Assembly (NCBI RefSeq): GCF_020594515.1
Contig: NZ_JAJCTH010000003.1
Location: forward strand, 1-64,000
Origin: Rhodoferax sp. U2-2l
GTDB lineage: Bacteria > Pseudomonadota > Gammaproteobacteria > Burkholderiales > Burkholderiaceae_C
Length of the DNA: 64,000 nt
Direction: 5' to 3'
In this document: piece after piece, positions 16,422 to 26,387 of the stretch
How the letters are laid out: each line of letters opens with the position of its first letter
Position numbering within the stretch: the first letter of the stretch is position 1
Program-made: the position numbers and the translations under genes
The notes under the pieces: generated by a model
Databases searched by the model: none
Told to the model about the DNA's origin: nothing
Seen by the model: only the letters and a program-made list of their open reading frames with translations

Positions 16422-16657
16422 GCGGCCCGCTCCACGGTGGTTGTGACCTCGTCCACCGCGAACCCCTTTTGCTTGGCAAACCACATGACGGTGAGTGCCT
16501 TGCAGGCACCCAGGGCAGCGTCATACAGGTCGTGCGGGCTGGGGCCTTCGTCCCCACCCCCTTCGGCGGCGGACACATCGGCAGACAGCGCATGCGCGCG
16601 GATGTGCAGGGTCTGGGCCAGCGCGGTGCCTGGCTTGCGTTGCAACTGAATGCTCAT
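16418..16657 (-). pseudogene. Truncated OsmC-family peroxide-resistance protein
   Basis: The 79 residues match the N-terminal half of an OsmC-family thiol peroxidase (MSIQLQRKPGTALAQ, GPSPHDLYDAALGACKALTV). Complete members have about 130-140 residues and need a second cysteine in a KCP[VI]HK motif in the C-terminal half. Here the frame stops at VERAA and the DNA continues straight into the pirin coding start, so the second half is missing. GGAGAC precedes the ATG, so the fragment may still be expressed, but peroxidase activity is not expected. Confidence 0.7.
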
Positions 16658-16825
16658 GGTTGCGGGTCTCCAGAGTGGGTGGATTTCAGTTTAAGACCGG
16701 CCGCCCGATGGCGTGGCGCTGCAGCACAGTGCCCCTTCAAAGTGGCCCTGCCCATAGGCCCGTCGGGGTGTTGCGGCCGATGCATGGAAAATGCGGGCTT
16801 TCTGGCAACCGCCCTGACCGCCCCC

Positions 16826-17461
16826 ATGCTTCGACCCTTTACCTCCTACCTGCCCGACTGGACACGCGACTGGCTGGAAATCATTGTTCCTGGCCTGCAG
16901 ATTCTGCTGATCCTGCTGGTGGCGTGGTTGCTGCAATACCTGCTGCGCCGGGCGATAAACCGCGTTGGCCGGCATTACCTGCTGCCGGTCGAGCTGACGA
17001 TGCCACTCAAAGGCCTGCTGCGCTGGACCATCATGATCTCGGCCCTGATGCTGGTGCTGGAGCGCTTAGGGGTATCGGCGACGGTGCTGTGGACCGCCTT
17101 CACCGGCTTTGCCACCGTGGGTGCGGTGGCCTTTTTTGCCGCCTGGAGCGTGCTCTCCAACCTGTTTTGCGCGTTCCTGATCTTCACCGTGCGGCCCTTT
17201 CGCCTGGGTGACAGCATCGAGCTGCTGGACGTGGCCGAAAAACCCGGCGCCCGTGGCCGCGTGGTTGACATCAACCTGCTCTACACCTCGCTCGAAGACA
17301 GTGACAGCCCCACCCCGGGCACGCTGCTGCAGATTCCCAACGCGCTGATCTTCCAGCGGGTGGTCCGGCGCTGGAAGGGCGGGCAAGCGCCCACGCCCGC
17401 CATGCCACCCGCCAGCAGCCTCAGCCCAGCCACCGAGCAGACGCCACCGCGCAGTTTGTAG
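16826..17461 (+). CDS. MscS-type mechanosensitive ion channel
   Basis: The roughly 211-residue protein is a small MscS homologue. It has N-terminal membrane helices (LEIIVPGLQILLILLVAWLL, WTIMISALMLVLERLGVSA), a pore helix region (TGFATVGAVAFFAAWSVLSN) and the beta domain start FTVRPFRLGDSIELL. The C-terminus is short and Pro/Ser-rich. An alternative ATG at 16784 adds 14 residues; neither start has a clear Shine-Dalgarno sequence. sbcD begins 31 bases after the stop. Confidence 0.85.
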   Translation: MLRPFTSYLPDWTRDWLEIIVPGLQILLILLVAWLLQYLLRRAINRVGRHYLLPVELTMPLKGLLRWTIMISALMLVLERLGVSATVLWTAFTGFATVGAVAFFAAWSVLSNLFCAFLIFTVRPFRLGDSIELLDVAEKPGARGRVVDINLLYTSLEDSDSPTPGTLLQIPNALIFQRVVRRWKGGQAPTPAMPPASSLSPATEQTPPRSL

Positions 17462-17492
17462 TGCCCAATTGGGTCACCCACCACCCACCTCT

Positions 17493-18728
17493 ATGCGCAT
17501 CCTCCACACCTCAGACTGGCACCTTGGCCAGCATTTCATGGGCAAGAGCCGCCAGGCCGAACACCAGGCGCTGATCGATTGGCTGCTGGTTCAGGTGGAA
17601 ACGCATGCGGTGGACGCGGTCCTCATTGCGGGTGATATTTTTGACACCGGCGCCCCACCCAGCTACGCACGCGAGCTTTACAACCACCTGGTGGTGCAGC
17701 TGCACCGTGCCGGGGTGGCGCTGCTGTTGCTGGGTGGCAACCACGACTCGGTGGCCACGCTGGGCGAAAGCCGGGCCTTGCTGGCCTTTTTGAGCGCCAC
17801 CGTGGTGGCCGAGGTCCAGCCCCCTGCCGATCAGCTGGTGCTGCTGCCCAAGCGCGGCACACCGGCCGAACCGGGTTGCATCGTGTGCGCCGTGCCCTTC
17901 ATCCGTGCGCGTGATGTGCTGCAAAGCCAGGCCGGCCAAAGCGCACAAGACAAGCAGCAGTCCATGCAGGCGGCCATCCAGGCCCATTACCAGGCGGTGT
18001 TTGCGGCGGGCAAAACGCGGCAGGCCGAGCTGCAACTGGCGCTGGGCCGCACGCTGCCGCTGATCGCCACCGGGCACCTCACCACCGTGGGAGCCAGCAG
18101 CAATGAGTCGGTGCGCGAGATCTACGTGGGCTCGCTCGATGCCTTTCCCACCGCGGCTTTTCCGGCGGCCGACTACATCGCGCTGGGGCACATCCACAAG
18201 CCGCAAAAAGTGGGCGGCCTGGACCACATTCGCTACTGCGGCTCGCCCATCCCGCTCGGTTTTGACGAGGCCCGGCAAACCAAAGAAGTGCTGCTGGTGG
18301 ACCTGGACGCCACCGGCCTGGCTGGCATCACCGCGCTGCCGGTGCCCCGCTTCCAGGCCATGGTCTCGGTGAGTGGCAACCTGATGACGCTGGCCTCCGC
18401 CATCCAGGACGTTGCGGCGCAAGGCACGGCCGAGCAGCCGGTCTGGCTTGAAGTGACCGTGGCTGATGACGACTACCTGTCCGACCTGCCCGCACGCATC
18501 AGCGAGATGACGCAAGGCCTGCCGGTTGAGGTGCTGCGGGTGCGCCGCCAACGCGCCAGCACCGCCGCCACACTGGCGGGCCAGCCGCTGGAAACCCTGG
18601 ACGAACTCAGCCCGGCCGAGGTGTTTGCCCGGCGGCTGGCGCAAGAAGACCTGGAGCCCGCCGTGCAAGACGCCCTGGGCCAGCGCTTTCGCGCGGTGCT
18701 GGCCAGCCTGACCGAGGACGCCTCATGA
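17493..18728 (+). CDS. sbcD: SbcD nuclease subunit of SbcCD
   Basis: The 411-residue protein is the Mre11-like metallophosphoesterase subunit. Motifs are [13 protein letters not shown] (metal ligands Asp and His), [18 protein letters not shown], and GHIHKPQ. With SbcC it cleaves DNA hairpins and protein-blocked ends. The upstream in-frame start (MGHPPPTS) is unlikely since MRILHTSDW is the family start. The stop overlaps the sbcC ATG. Confidence 0.95.
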   Translation: MRILHTSDWHLGQHFMGKSRQAEHQALIDWLLVQVETHAVDAVLIAGDIFDTGAPPSYARELYNHLVVQLHRAGVALLLLGGNHDSVATLGESRALLAFLSATVVAEVQPPADQLVLLPKRGTPAEPGCIVCAVPFIRARDVLQSQAGQSAQDKQQSMQAAIQAHYQAVFAAGKTRQAELQLALGRTLPLIATGHLTTVGASSNESVREIYVGSLDAFPTAAFPAADYIALGHIHKPQKVGGLDHIRYCGSPIPLGFDEARQTKEVLLVDLDATGLAGITALPVPRFQAMVSVSGNLMTLASAIQDVAAQGTAEQPVWLEVTVADDDYLSDLPARISEMTQGLPVEVLRVRRQRASTAATLAGQPLETLDELSPAEVFARRLAQEDLEPAVQDALGQRFRAVLASLTEDAS

Positions 18729-21700
18729 AAATCCTCAAACTGCGCCTGAAAAACCTGAACTCGCTCAAGGGTGACTGGGCGGTTGACTTCACCCAGCCGC
18801 CATTCACCCAGAGCAGCTTGTTTGCCATCACCGGCCCCACCGGGGCGGGCAAGTCCACCCTGCTGGACGCGATTTGCCTAGCGCTCTACCACGAGACCCC
18901 GCGCTTGAAGAGTGTGTCCAAATCGGCCAACGACATCATGACGCGCCACACCGCCGACTGCCTGGCCGAGGTGGAGTTTGAGGTCAAAGGGGCGGTGTAC
19001 CGGGCCTTCTGGAGCCAGCGCCGCGCCCGCGACAAGCTTGACGGTGAGCTGCAAAACCCCAAGGTGGAACTGGCCAGCGTGGACCCGGCCACCGGGCTGG
19101 GCACCATCTTGAGCAACCAAAGCACCGACAAACTCAAACGCACGGCCGACATCACCGGGCTGGACTTTGCGCGCTTCACCCGGTCCATGCTGCTGGCGCA
19201 GGGCGGTTTTGCCGCCTTCTTGAATGCCAGCGCCAACGATCGGGCCGAGTTGCTCGAAGAGCTGACCGGCACCGAGATTTATGGCGAGATATCCAGCAAA
19301 GTGTTTGAGCAAGCACGCCTGGCCAAACAACAGCTTGACCAGCTCAAAGCCCGGGCCGAGGGGGTTGAGCGGCTGTCCGACCCGCAGCGCGAGGCCATGC
19401 AGGCCGACATCCAGCAGTGGACCCAGGCGCTGGCCGAGGTGCAACAAGCCGCCGCGTCCACCCAGGCGCAACGCCAATGGCAAATCAACCTGGCCACCCG
19501 CCAGCACGAGCTGGAGGTGGCCGAAGCGGCCCACCGCGCAGCCGTAGCAGCGGTGCAAGCGGCCGCGCCAGAGCTGCAGCGCCTGGCCGACAGCGAACCC
19601 GCACAAGCCCTGCTGGCGCTGCACCAGGCCCTGCAGCAGGCGCAGGCCACTTGCAGCAGCAGCCAAACGCTGTTGGCCAGCTTGCAAGTCCAGCATGAGC
19701 GCGAGTCGGCGGCGCACCACCACCAACACGCCCAGGCCCACACCTTGGCGCAGCGCATCGCCTGGGCTGCCCAGGCCCAGCTGGCGCAGACACAGGGCGA
19801 ACACCAACGCCTGCTTGACCATCACAACGCCCACCCGCAGCATGCGTTTTTGGGTGAGCGTCTGGGCGCCTGGCGGGCGCAGTTTGAGCAGCACCATAAG
19901 TTAACAGACAGAGCCGTGGCGCAGCAAGCCGCCCTGCACAAGCTGCAAACCCTCAACACCCAGCGCAACGACGAGATCACCCGCCAGAGCCAGCAGCTGG
20001 AAACCGCGGTGCAGGCGCAAGCCCAGTCCGAGGCCGAACTGCGCAGTGCCCAAGCGGCCCAACAGCAGCGCCTGGGCGGGCAAAGCACCAGCGCCATGCG
20101 CGCACGCTGGCAGGCGGCGCAAGACCAGCTGATGGGCTGGAAGCAGGTGGACCAGCTGGCACACCAGCGCCGCGACCTGGCCAACCAGCAAAGCGTGCTG
20201 AGCCGCGAAATTCAGCAAGGCCAGACCACCCTCACCGAGCAGGAAGCCCAGCGCCTGACCCTGCGCGACCAGTACAAGGCCCTCAAGGAACAAGTGGCCG
20301 ACAAACACAAGCTGCTTGAGCAAGAGCGCCGCATCCAAAGCCTGGACCAGCACCGCCAGGCGCTGCAGCCCGGCGAGGCCTGCCCCCTGTGTGGCGCCAC
20401 GGAGCACCCCGGTTTGACCGCCTACCAGGCGCTCGACGTGTCGGCCACCCAATTGGCTTTGCAAGACAAACAAGCCGAGCTGGAGGCGCTGGAGGCCAAA
20501 GGCCAGAGCCTGACCACCAGCCTGGAGCGCTGCAAAGCCATGCTGGCCGAGCGCCAGGCGCAGCAGGCCAAAACCGAACAGCTTTTGCAGACATGGCAAG
20601 CCAGCTGGGCCCGCGCCCGCCAAGCCGTGGCCGCCCAGCCGCCGCTGACGGCAGACGACTGGCAAAACACAGATACCTTGCTGGCAGGCCAACAAGCCGC
20701 AGCCCATGCCCTGGCCCAACTCGCTGATCAGCTGCAGGCTGCCGAAGCCGGTGAACAGCGGGTGCAACAGGCGCAAAGCCTCACCAGCCAATGCGCCCAG
20801 GCCTGCCAGGCGGCGCAGCACCAGCTGGCGCTGTTGCAGCAGGCCGCCCACACCGCACAGGCCAGCGAAGCGGCGCTGGTGCAAGACATCAACCAGCTGC
20901 AGGCCGAGGCCGCGCTGCTGCTCGCCACGCTGCAAGCCTCTTTGGAGGAAGCCGGGTACACCCTGCCCACAGACGTGCTGCCGTGGCTCGCTGAGCGCGA
21001 GGCGCAATGGCAGCAGTGGCGCAGCACCCAAACCCAGCTGCAAACGCTGGCCCAGACCCTCACCCGCCAGCAAGCACAAGCCGATGCGGCGCAAGCACAG
21101 GCCGACACCTGGGCGCAGCGCTGGGCGGTGCTGCAAACCACCCCGGGAGGGCAAACCAGTGCCGCCACTGAAGCGGTCTCGGTCTCTGACACTGCGCTGC
21201 CCGACGCCTTCGCCGCCTGTGTTGAGACCATCGGCCACCTGGCCCGCAAGCTGGCCGACCTGGCCGGGCGCCTGTCCCAAACCCAAGCCAGCCTGACCGA
21301 GCAGACCACCGCGCTGGAGGCCTCCACACAGGCCTGGCAGCAAGCGCTGCGGCAAAGCCCGTTTGCCGATCTGGCAGCGTTTGAAGCGGCACGCCTGCCC
21401 GAGCCAGAGCGTCAGCGCCTGGTGGCCCTGCGCGACAGCCTGCTGGGCGCACAAGCGCGCAGCAGCGCGCTCTGGCAGGCGGCGCAAGACAAGTTCGCTC
21501 ATCTGCACGCGCAAGCCTTGACAACACAAACGCCTGATGAATTGGCGGCCAGCCTGGCCGCGCTGGAAGCCCAACGCAGCCGCTACAGCGAGCAGATCGG
21601 CGCCCACCGCGCGCTGCTGGCCAACGATGCCCAGTTGCAGGCCAACCAGGAAAGCTTGCTGGCGCAGATCAGCCGCCAGAGCGCCGAGTCGGACCTGTGG

Positions 21701-22192
21701 CAGCGGCTGGACGGGCTGATTGGCTCGGCCAAAGGGGACAAGTTCCGCAAATTTGCCCAGGGCCTCACGCTGGACCACCTGCTGCAACTGGCCAACCGGC
21801 ACCTGGCGCGCCTGCATGGGCGTTACCTGTTGCGCCGCAAAGCCACGGGTGAGCTGGAGCTGGAAATTGTGGACGCCTGGCAAGCCGACGTGGCTCGCGA
21901 CACCCGCACGCTGTCGGGGGGAGAGGGCTTTTTGGTGAGCCTGGCCCTGGCCCTGGCGCTGTCAGATCTGGTGAGCAGCAAGACCTCGATCGACTCGCTG
22001 TTTCTGGACGAAGGCTTTGGCTCGCTGGACGGCGACACGCTGGAGATCGCGCTGAGCGCGCTCGACTCACTCAACGCCAGCGGCAAGATGATTGGTGTGA
22101 TCAGCCATGTGGAAGCCATGAAAGAGCGCATCACGGCGCAGATCCGGGTCGAGAAAGGCGGCGGCATCGGGCACTCGCGGCTGCTGGTGTAG
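18725..22192 (+). CDS. sbcC: SbcC ATPase subunit of SbcCD
   Basis: The 1155-residue SMC-like protein has Walker [10 protein letters not shown] at 37-45, Q-loop region near [17 protein letters not shown], two long Gln/Ala-rich coiled-coil arms, and a zinc hook CPLC near residue 553. The C-terminal signature is [20 protein letters not shown] and Walker B is [11 protein letters not shown] near 1092. It pairs with SbcD, whose gene it overlaps. A repeat hairpin follows at 22246. Confidence 0.95.
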   Translation: MKILKLRLKNLNSLKGDWAVDFTQPPFTQSSLFAITGPTGAGKSTLLDAICLALYHETPRLKSVSKSANDIMTRHTADCLAEVEFEVKGAVYRAFWSQRRARDKLDGELQNPKVELASVDPATGLGTILSNQSTDKLKRTADITGLDFARFTRSMLLAQGGFAAFLNASANDRAELLEELTGTEIYGEISSKVFEQARLAKQQLDQLKARAEGVERLSDPQREAMQADIQQWTQALAEVQQAAASTQAQRQWQINLATRQHELEVAEAAHRAAVAAVQAAAPELQRLADSEPAQALLALHQALQQAQATCSSSQTLLASLQVQHERESAAHHHQHAQAHTLAQRIAWAAQAQLAQTQGEHQRLLDHHNAHPQHAFLGERLGAWRAQFEQHHKLTDRAVAQQAALHKLQTLNTQRNDEITRQSQQLETAVQAQAQSEAELRSAQAAQQQRLGGQSTSAMRARWQAAQDQLMGWKQVDQLAHQRRDLANQQSVLSREIQQGQTTLTEQEAQRLTLRDQYKALKEQVADKHKLLEQERRIQSLDQHRQALQPGEACPLCGATEHPGLTAYQALDVSATQLALQDKQAELEALEAKGQSLTTSLERCKAMLAERQAQQAKTEQLLQTWQASWARARQAVAAQPPLTADDWQNTDTLLAGQQAAAHALAQLADQLQAAEAGEQRVQQAQSLTSQCAQACQAAQHQLALLQQAAHTAQASEAALVQDINQLQAEAALLLATLQASLEEAGYTLPTDVLPWLAEREAQWQQWRSTQTQLQTLAQTLTRQQAQADAAQAQADTWAQRWAVLQTTPGGQTSAATEAVSVSDTALPDAFAACVETIGHLARKLADLAGRLSQTQASLTEQTTALEASTQAWQQALRQSPFADLAAFEAARLPEPERQRLVALRDSLLGAQARSSALWQAAQDKFAHLHAQALTTQTPDELAASLAALEAQRSRYSEQIGAHRALLANDAQLQANQESLLAQISRQSAESDLWQRLDGLIGSAKGDKFRKFAQGLTLDHLLQLANRHLARLHGRYLLRRKATGELELEIVDAWQADVARDTRTLSGGEGFLVSLALALALSDLVSSKTSIDSLFLDEGFGSLDGDTLEIALSALDSLNASGKMIGVISHVEAMKERITAQIRVEKGGGIGHSRLLV

Positions 22193-22245
22193 TGCAACTA
22201 GCGCGAGGGCCGCTTCAAACCCTGGCATTGGGTAAAAAATGAGCG

Positions 22246-22270
22246 CTAGCCCTTGTTGAATAAGGGCTAG
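22246..22270. repeat. Hairpin of the 'CTAGCCCTT' repeat family, full form
   Basis: CTAGCCCTT and AAGGGCTAG form perfect nine-base arms with a seven-base loop, followed by CAGCTATCG. This is the cleanest copy of the intergenic repeat family in the window. It follows sbcC by about 50 bases. Confidence 0.8.
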
Positions 22271-22309
22271 CAGCTATCGAGGTTGCATCAATACCCATGG
22301 CGACATGGC

Positions 22310-22455
22310 TCAGCCCACGGGCGTGCACAACGCCACCAGAAAACCATTGATGTCGGCCACATAGGCGATGGTCTGGCCCCAGGGCATGACCTCGACCGGG
22401 CGCATCGGGGGTGCGCAGCGCAATCTCAAAGCTGGGGGCGTTCGGGTTGGCTGGC
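22310..22455 (-). pseudogene. 3' fragment of a VOC-family gene
   Basis: The minus strand reads NAPSFEIALRTP in one frame and MRPVEVMPWGQTIAYVAD then INGFLVALCTPVG in another. Both match the C-terminal part of the intact VOC gene at 23928-24308. About 47 bases are missing between the two parts, bounded in the intact copy by CATGGGCGTG and CATCGGGCGTG, a short direct repeat. No 5' half is present. Confidence 0.8.
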
Positions 22456-22545
22456 TGGAAGGTAGGGGGCGGAGTACGAAGTATTTGTTGGCCAAATTGG
22501 GCTGTAGCCATCGTGAATGATCAGAATGAAGCTATAAAAAAGCAA
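22447..22545 (+). other. Remnant resembling the 3' end of the second Fic gene plus its repeat
   Basis: This stretch follows the end of the Fic gene at 25260-26387 and the bases after it nearly base for base: GGAAGGTAGGGGGCGGAG matches GGAGGGTGGTGGGCGGAG, then GTATTTGTTGG and GGGCTGTAGCCATCGTGAA. It is fused to the VOC fragment, so this is a scar of duplication and deletion. Confidence 0.65.
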
Positions 22546-22673
22546 AACCAGTTCAGCCCCGAACGGTGCAACGGCAGGTTGGAAGATAGATTGGCAAAAA
22601 CGTTGGTGAAATAGATTTAAATCTATTAAAAATCAATGCTTTACAAAAGAACTAAACTTGGCAAAATAGTCTG

Positions 22674-23867
22674 ATGTACACCCAAGTCCACCAGTTCGAA
22701 CCCCTGCTACCCGCCGATGCCCGCATGGAGCCTCTGCTGGCCAAGGCGCATGACCTGTCCCGTCTGGCCACCACCCTGGCGGGCACCCGTGTGCCGCTGG
22801 AACTGCGCAGCCTGCTGCGCAACATGAACTCGTACTACACCAACCGCATTGAGGGGCAACACACCCGCCCGCACGAAATCGACCAGGCCCTGCGGCAAGA
22901 CTTTTCACAGGACGCAGCGCTGGCCGCCAAACAGCGCCTGGCCATCGCCCACATACAAGCCGAACAGGCGCTGGAGCAGCGCTACCCTGGCCCCGCAGGC
23001 GCTGCCAGCCTGTATACGCCAGAGGCGCTGCAAGACATTCACCACACCTTGTTGGCCAGCCTGCCTGCTGCCGACTTGTTCGCGCCCGAGCAAGAGGCCA
23101 TTGTTCCCGGTGCACTGCGCCAGCGCGATGTGCGCGTGGGTCAGCATGTGGCGCCAGCACATGCCAGCGTGCCCGTGTTTTTGCAGCGCTGGGCTGGCTT
23201 TTATGGCGGTGTGCGCCGGGGCGAGGCGGCTTTGGTGGCGCTGGCCTGTGCGCACCAACGACTGGGCTGGGTTCACCCTTTTATCGATGGCAATGGTCGC
23301 GTCATGCGCCTGCACACCCACACTTGGCTCATGGCACAAGGCTACACCGGCGGGCTGTGGTCACCCCTGCGCGGCTTTGCCCGCAGCACCGAGCGCTACT
23401 ACGCGCTGCTGGCGGATGCCGACAGCCTGCGCCGCGGCGACCTGGACGGGCGCGGCAACCTGAGCGAACAGGCTCTCATTGCCTGGGCCGACTACGTTCT
23501 GGACACCTGTCTGGACCAGGTGCGCTTCATGGCCGGCCTGCTGGACTTTGAGACCATCAAAACCCGCATCGAAGCCTGCTTGGTGTTTGAGGCCACCGTG
23601 CGCAAACAAGGCGTGCGCACCGAGGCCTTGCGCGGCCTGCACTACCTGTTTTTGAGCGGCGAAGAAATGCCGCGTGGCGACTTCAAAGCCATGCTGGGCA
23701 TGGGCGAGCGCAGCGCCACCGATGCACTGGGCGCGCTCGTCAAACGCGGCCTGCTCAAATCCGACTCGCCGCAAGGCAAGGTGCGCTTCGGCCTGCCGCA
23801 GCATGCGCTGCGCTTCATGTTCCCGCAGCTGTGGCCCGAGGCGGAGGCGGATTCGGTTGATGTTTGA
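22674..23867 (+). CDS. Fic-family protein (AMPylase-type), first copy
   Basis: The 397-residue protein has the Fic catalytic motif HPFIDGNGRVMR, so it is predicted to transfer AMP or another phosphate-linked group to a protein. The inhibitory motif TNRIEG sits N-terminal (about residue 60), as in class II Fic enzymes that hold themselves inactive. The C-terminal part is a winged-helix-like region (RGDFKAMLGMGERSATDALGALVKRGLL). The start at 22674 follows an AT-rich promoter-like stretch. It shares little identity with the second Fic protein at 25260. Confidence 0.88.
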   Translation: MYTQVHQFEPLLPADARMEPLLAKAHDLSRLATTLAGTRVPLELRSLLRNMNSYYTNRIEGQHTRPHEIDQALRQDFSQDAALAAKQRLAIAHIQAEQALEQRYPGPAGAASLYTPEALQDIHHTLLASLPAADLFAPEQEAIVPGALRQRDVRVGQHVAPAHASVPVFLQRWAGFYGGVRRGEAALVALACAHQRLGWVHPFIDGNGRVMRLHTHTWLMAQGYTGGLWSPLRGFARSTERYYALLADADSLRRGDLDGRGNLSEQALIAWADYVLDTCLDQVRFMAGLLDFETIKTRIEACLVFEATVRKQGVRTEALRGLHYLFLSGEEMPRGDFKAMLGMGERSATDALGALVKRGLLKSDSPQGKVRFGLPQHALRFMFPQLWPEAEADSVDV

Positions 23868-23875
23868 AGGAGGAA

Positions 23876-23920
23876 GTAGCCGTTAGCCTCAAAAATACTG
23901 CCCAAGCAGCTATTGCTTTT
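23876..23920. repeat. Degenerate copy of the 'GCAGCTAT' repeat
   Basis: TAGCCGTTAGCC ... CAAGCAGCTATTGCTTTT follows the Fic gene by nine bases. It matches the right half of the family repeat, with the hairpin decayed. GCAGCTAT recurs 20 bases on. Confidence 0.5.
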
Positions 23921-23927
23921 GAAGCAG

Positions 23928-24308
23928 CTATGCCATCGGCGTACACAACTCCACCAGAAAGCCATTGATGTCGGCCACATAGGCGATGGTCTGGCCCCAG
24001 GGCATGACCTCGACCGGGCGCATGGGCGTGGCACCGGCGGCAACGGCCTGCGCCAGCGCGGCGGGCACATCGGGCGTGCACAACGCAATCTCAAAACAGG
24101 GCGCGTGTGCATTGGCCGCCTGCGGGTTCTTGCCCAGCTGCTGCATCAGGCGGTGGGCTGAAAACGCCAGCGTGGTGCTGCCGGTGTCCAGCTCGCCATA
24201 GTCGCCGCCCTCGTGCAAAAACCGTGTCGTCAGCCCAAAGGCCGCTTCATAGAACCTGAGCGTGGCGGGCACGTCTGGCACGTAGAGGATGGTGTAGCCG
24301 AGTTGCAT
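23928..24308 (-). CDS. VOC-superfamily (glyoxalase-like) protein
   Basis: The 126-residue protein has a two-module VOC fold: MQLGYTILYVPDVPATLRFY at the start and GQTIAYVADINGFLVELCTP at the end. The final Glu (VELCTP) and N-terminal region are usual metal-ligand positions in the superfamily. Substrate unknown. An upstream TTG would add ten residues; the ATG at 24308 preceded by AAAGG is preferred. A decayed copy of its 3' end lies at 22310-22455. Confidence 0.8.
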   Translation of the reverse strand: MQLGYTILYVPDVPATLRFYEAAFGLTTRFLHEGGDYGELDTGSTTLAFSAHRLMQQLGKNPQAANAHAPCFEIALCTPDVPAALAQAVAAGATPMRPVEVMPWGQTIAYVADINGFLVELCTPMA

Positions 24309-24354
24309 GGCGTGGCCTTTTGGGGGTGGGTTGGACAATGCACGTATTTATACG

Positions 24355-24407
24355 CCAAATCGGCCGCTAGACCTTGTTGAATATGCGCAAGCAGCTATCA
24401 AAAAAGA
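24355..24407. repeat. Copy of the 'CGGCCGCTAG..GCAGCTATC' repeat
   Basis: AAATCGGCCGCTAGACC, TTGTTGAATATGCGC and AAGCAGCTATCAAAAAA follow each other. The left part agrees with the copies at 25096 and 26383. It lies between the VOC and DUF1993 genes, both minus strand. Confidence 0.65.
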
Positions 24408-24444
24408 ACCGTGAGCCTGGCGCCTGAACCTTCCCCGGCTGCCT

Positions 24445-24954
24445 TCAATACACGCCCATGAAATCGCGCTTGCCGATGGGCAAGCCGTTGTGGCGCAGGA
24501 TGTCGTAGGCGGTCGTCACGTGGAAGAAGAACTGTGGCAAACCATAGTTCGCCAGGTAGGCCTGCCCATGGAGTTTTTTCTCCTTCGGCGTGCCGGGGCG
24601 CAAGACGATCTCAGCGCCTTCCTTGCCTTCAAACTGCGCAGCGTTCACGCTGTCCAAAAAGGCCAGGGTCTGCGTCAAAAGCGCATCCAGATCGGCAAAG
24701 CTCTTTTCTTGCCCTTCCAACTTTGGCACCTCCACCCCCGCCAGTCGTGCCGAGATACCACGCGCGAAATCGGCGGCAATCTGCACCTGCTTGACCAGCG
24801 GAAACATGTCGGGCGCCAGCCGCGCCTGCAACAAGGCGTCAGGCTCGATTGACCTGGCGCCAGCGTAGTCGCTTGCCTGCGCAAGAATGGTTTTCAAAGC
24901 CGTCAGCATCTGCTTGAAGACGGGAACCGAGTGGGTGTACATAGCGCTGGTCAT
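24445..24954 (-). CDS. DUF1993 family protein
   Basis: The 169-residue protein matches DUF1993, a DinB-like helical bundle family (MYTHSVPVFKQMLTALKTIL ... LPQFFFHVTTAYDILRHNG). DinB-like folds often bind a metal and act as thiol-dependent transferases, but no activity is known here. AGGAA lies seven bases before the ATG at 24954. The open frame extends upstream without a ribosome site. Confidence 0.8.
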   Translation of the reverse strand: MTSAMYTHSVPVFKQMLTALKTILAQASDYAGARSIEPDALLQARLAPDMFPLVKQVQIAADFARGISARLAGVEVPKLEGQEKSFADLDALLTQTLAFLDSVNAAQFEGKEGAEIVLRPGTPKEKKLHGQAYLANYGLPQFFFHVTTAYDILRHNGLPIGKRDFMGVY

Positions 24955-25259
24955 AAAGTGTTCCTGTAAGTGTTGGGGAGGGAGAAAGGCGGGTCCGCCG
25001 TGTCGCTGGGCAATGTACCCGGTAGCTGCGCGCACCTGCGCTGTAAGGTTGAAACCCCAGCTTTGCTGAACGAGTTATTGCTGCAGGGTTTTATGTCAAA
25101 TCGGCCTCTAGCCCACGTTGAATATGCGCAAACAGCTATTAAAAATAAAGTAATTGTGTGGACTCTGATGCTTGCACCGTGCATGCACTGCACCCGGCGC
25201 GGCGAATGCCACCTTTATTTGCCGCACATAGAGCGGTGAATAAACCCCATAATCACCGC
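24955..25259. other. Intergenic region with a repeat copy
   Basis: This 305-base gap separates the DUF1993 and second Fic genes, which are divergent. It holds one family repeat at about 25096-25148 (ATCGGCCTCTAGCCCACG ... AAACAGCTATTAAAAATAAAG) and AT-rich promoter-like sequence. No further gene was recognised. Confidence 0.5.
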
Positions 25260-26387
25260 ATGTTGACCGACAGACCCCAACCCCGGCGCACCTACCTTTG
25301 GCAGCGCCCCGACTGGCCGCAGTGGCGGTTTGACGCGGCTGCGCTGGCCGCGCCGCTGGCGCAGGTGCACCGCGCGCAGGGCCATCTGGCGGGCCGCATG
25401 GCCGAGCTGGGGCTGGCGCAGCGCGACCAGGCCACGCTGCAAGCCCTCACCCAAGAAGTCATCACCACCAGCGCCATTGAAGGCGAGGCGCTCAACCTGG
25501 ACGCCGTGCGCTCCTCCATCGCCCGCAGGCTGGGCGTGGACATTGGCGCGCTGGCCCCCGCCGACCGCAACGTGGACGGCGTGGTCGACATGGTGCTGGA
25601 CGCCACCCAGCAGCACGCCCAGCCACTCACCGCAGAGCGCCTGTTTGGCTGGCACGCGGCCCTGTTCCCCACCGGCTTCATCGGCCGGGTGCGCATCCAG
25701 GTGGGCACCTGGCGCAACGACGCCGCAGGCCCCATGCAAGTGGTGTCCGGCCCCGTGGGCAGAGAAAAAGTGCACTTTGAGGCGCCGCCCGCCACCGCAC
25801 TACCCGCAGAGACTGCTGCTTTTCTGCAATGGTTTAACGCCGCCCCCGTGGGCGACGCCCTCATCCACGCCGGTCTGGCCCACCTGTGGCTGGTGACCCT
25901 GCACCCGTTTGACGACGGCAACGGCCGCATCAGCCGCGCCGTGGGTGACATGGCGCTGGCGCGCGCCGAGGGCACGGCCCAAAGGTTCTACAGCCTCAGC
26001 GCCCAAATTCAGCGCGAGCGCAAACAGTATTACGACCAGCTAGAAGCCACCCAGCGCGGCACGCTGGACGTCACGCCGTGGCTGGACTGGTTTTTGGCCT
26101 GCCTGCTTCGCGCCGTGCAGGGTGCTGAAGGCATGCTGGCTGGCGTGCTGATGAAGTCCCAGTTCTGGCAACGCTGGGCAGGTACCCCAATGAACGCGCG
26201 GCAAACGCTGGTGCTGAACCGTGTGCTGGACGGCATGGAAGGCAAGCTCACCAACGCCAAATGGGCGGCCATTGGCAAATGCTCCGCAGACACGGCACTG
26301 CGCGACATCAACGACCTGCTGGCGCGTGGCGTGCTGGGGAGGCTGGAGGGTGGTGGGCGGAGCACAGGGTATTTGTTGGTTAAATAG
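25260..26387 (+). CDS. Fic-family protein, second copy (DUF4172-type layout)
   Basis: The 375-residue protein has an N-terminal region beginning RTYLWQRPDWPQWRFD (the DUF4172-like cap of Fic proteins), the inhibitory motif TSAIEG near residue 75 and the catalytic motif HPFDDGNGRISR. It then ends with a winged-helix-like tail (CSADTALRDINDLLARGVLG). It is predicted to AMPylate a protein target. The ATG at 25260 gives the family start; the upstream open frame is non-coding. A copy of its 3' end lies in the scar at 22447. Confidence 0.88.
   Translation: MLTDRPQPRRTYLWQRPDWPQWRFDAAALAAPLAQVHRAQGHLAGRMAELGLAQRDQATLQALTQEVITTSAIEGEALNLDAVRSSIARRLGVDIGALAPADRNVDGVVDMVLDATQQHAQPLTAERLFGWHAALFPTGFIGRVRIQVGTWRNDAAGPMQVVSGPVGREKVHFEAPPATALPAETAAFLQWFNAAPVGDALIHAGLAHLWLVTLHPFDDGNGRISRAVGDMALARAEGTAQRFYSLSAQIQRERKQYYDQLEATQRGTLDVTPWLDWFLACLLRAVQGAEGMLAGVLMKSQFWQRWAGTPMNARQTLVLNRVLDGMEGKLTNAKWAAIGKCSADTALRDINDLLARGVLGRLEGGGRSTGYLLVK

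Noticed and set aside
19901..21883. Long minus-strand open frame opposite sbcC (660 codons)
   Set aside because: Gly/Leu/Gln-rich shadow of the coiled-coil coding strand; no domain and no ribosome site.
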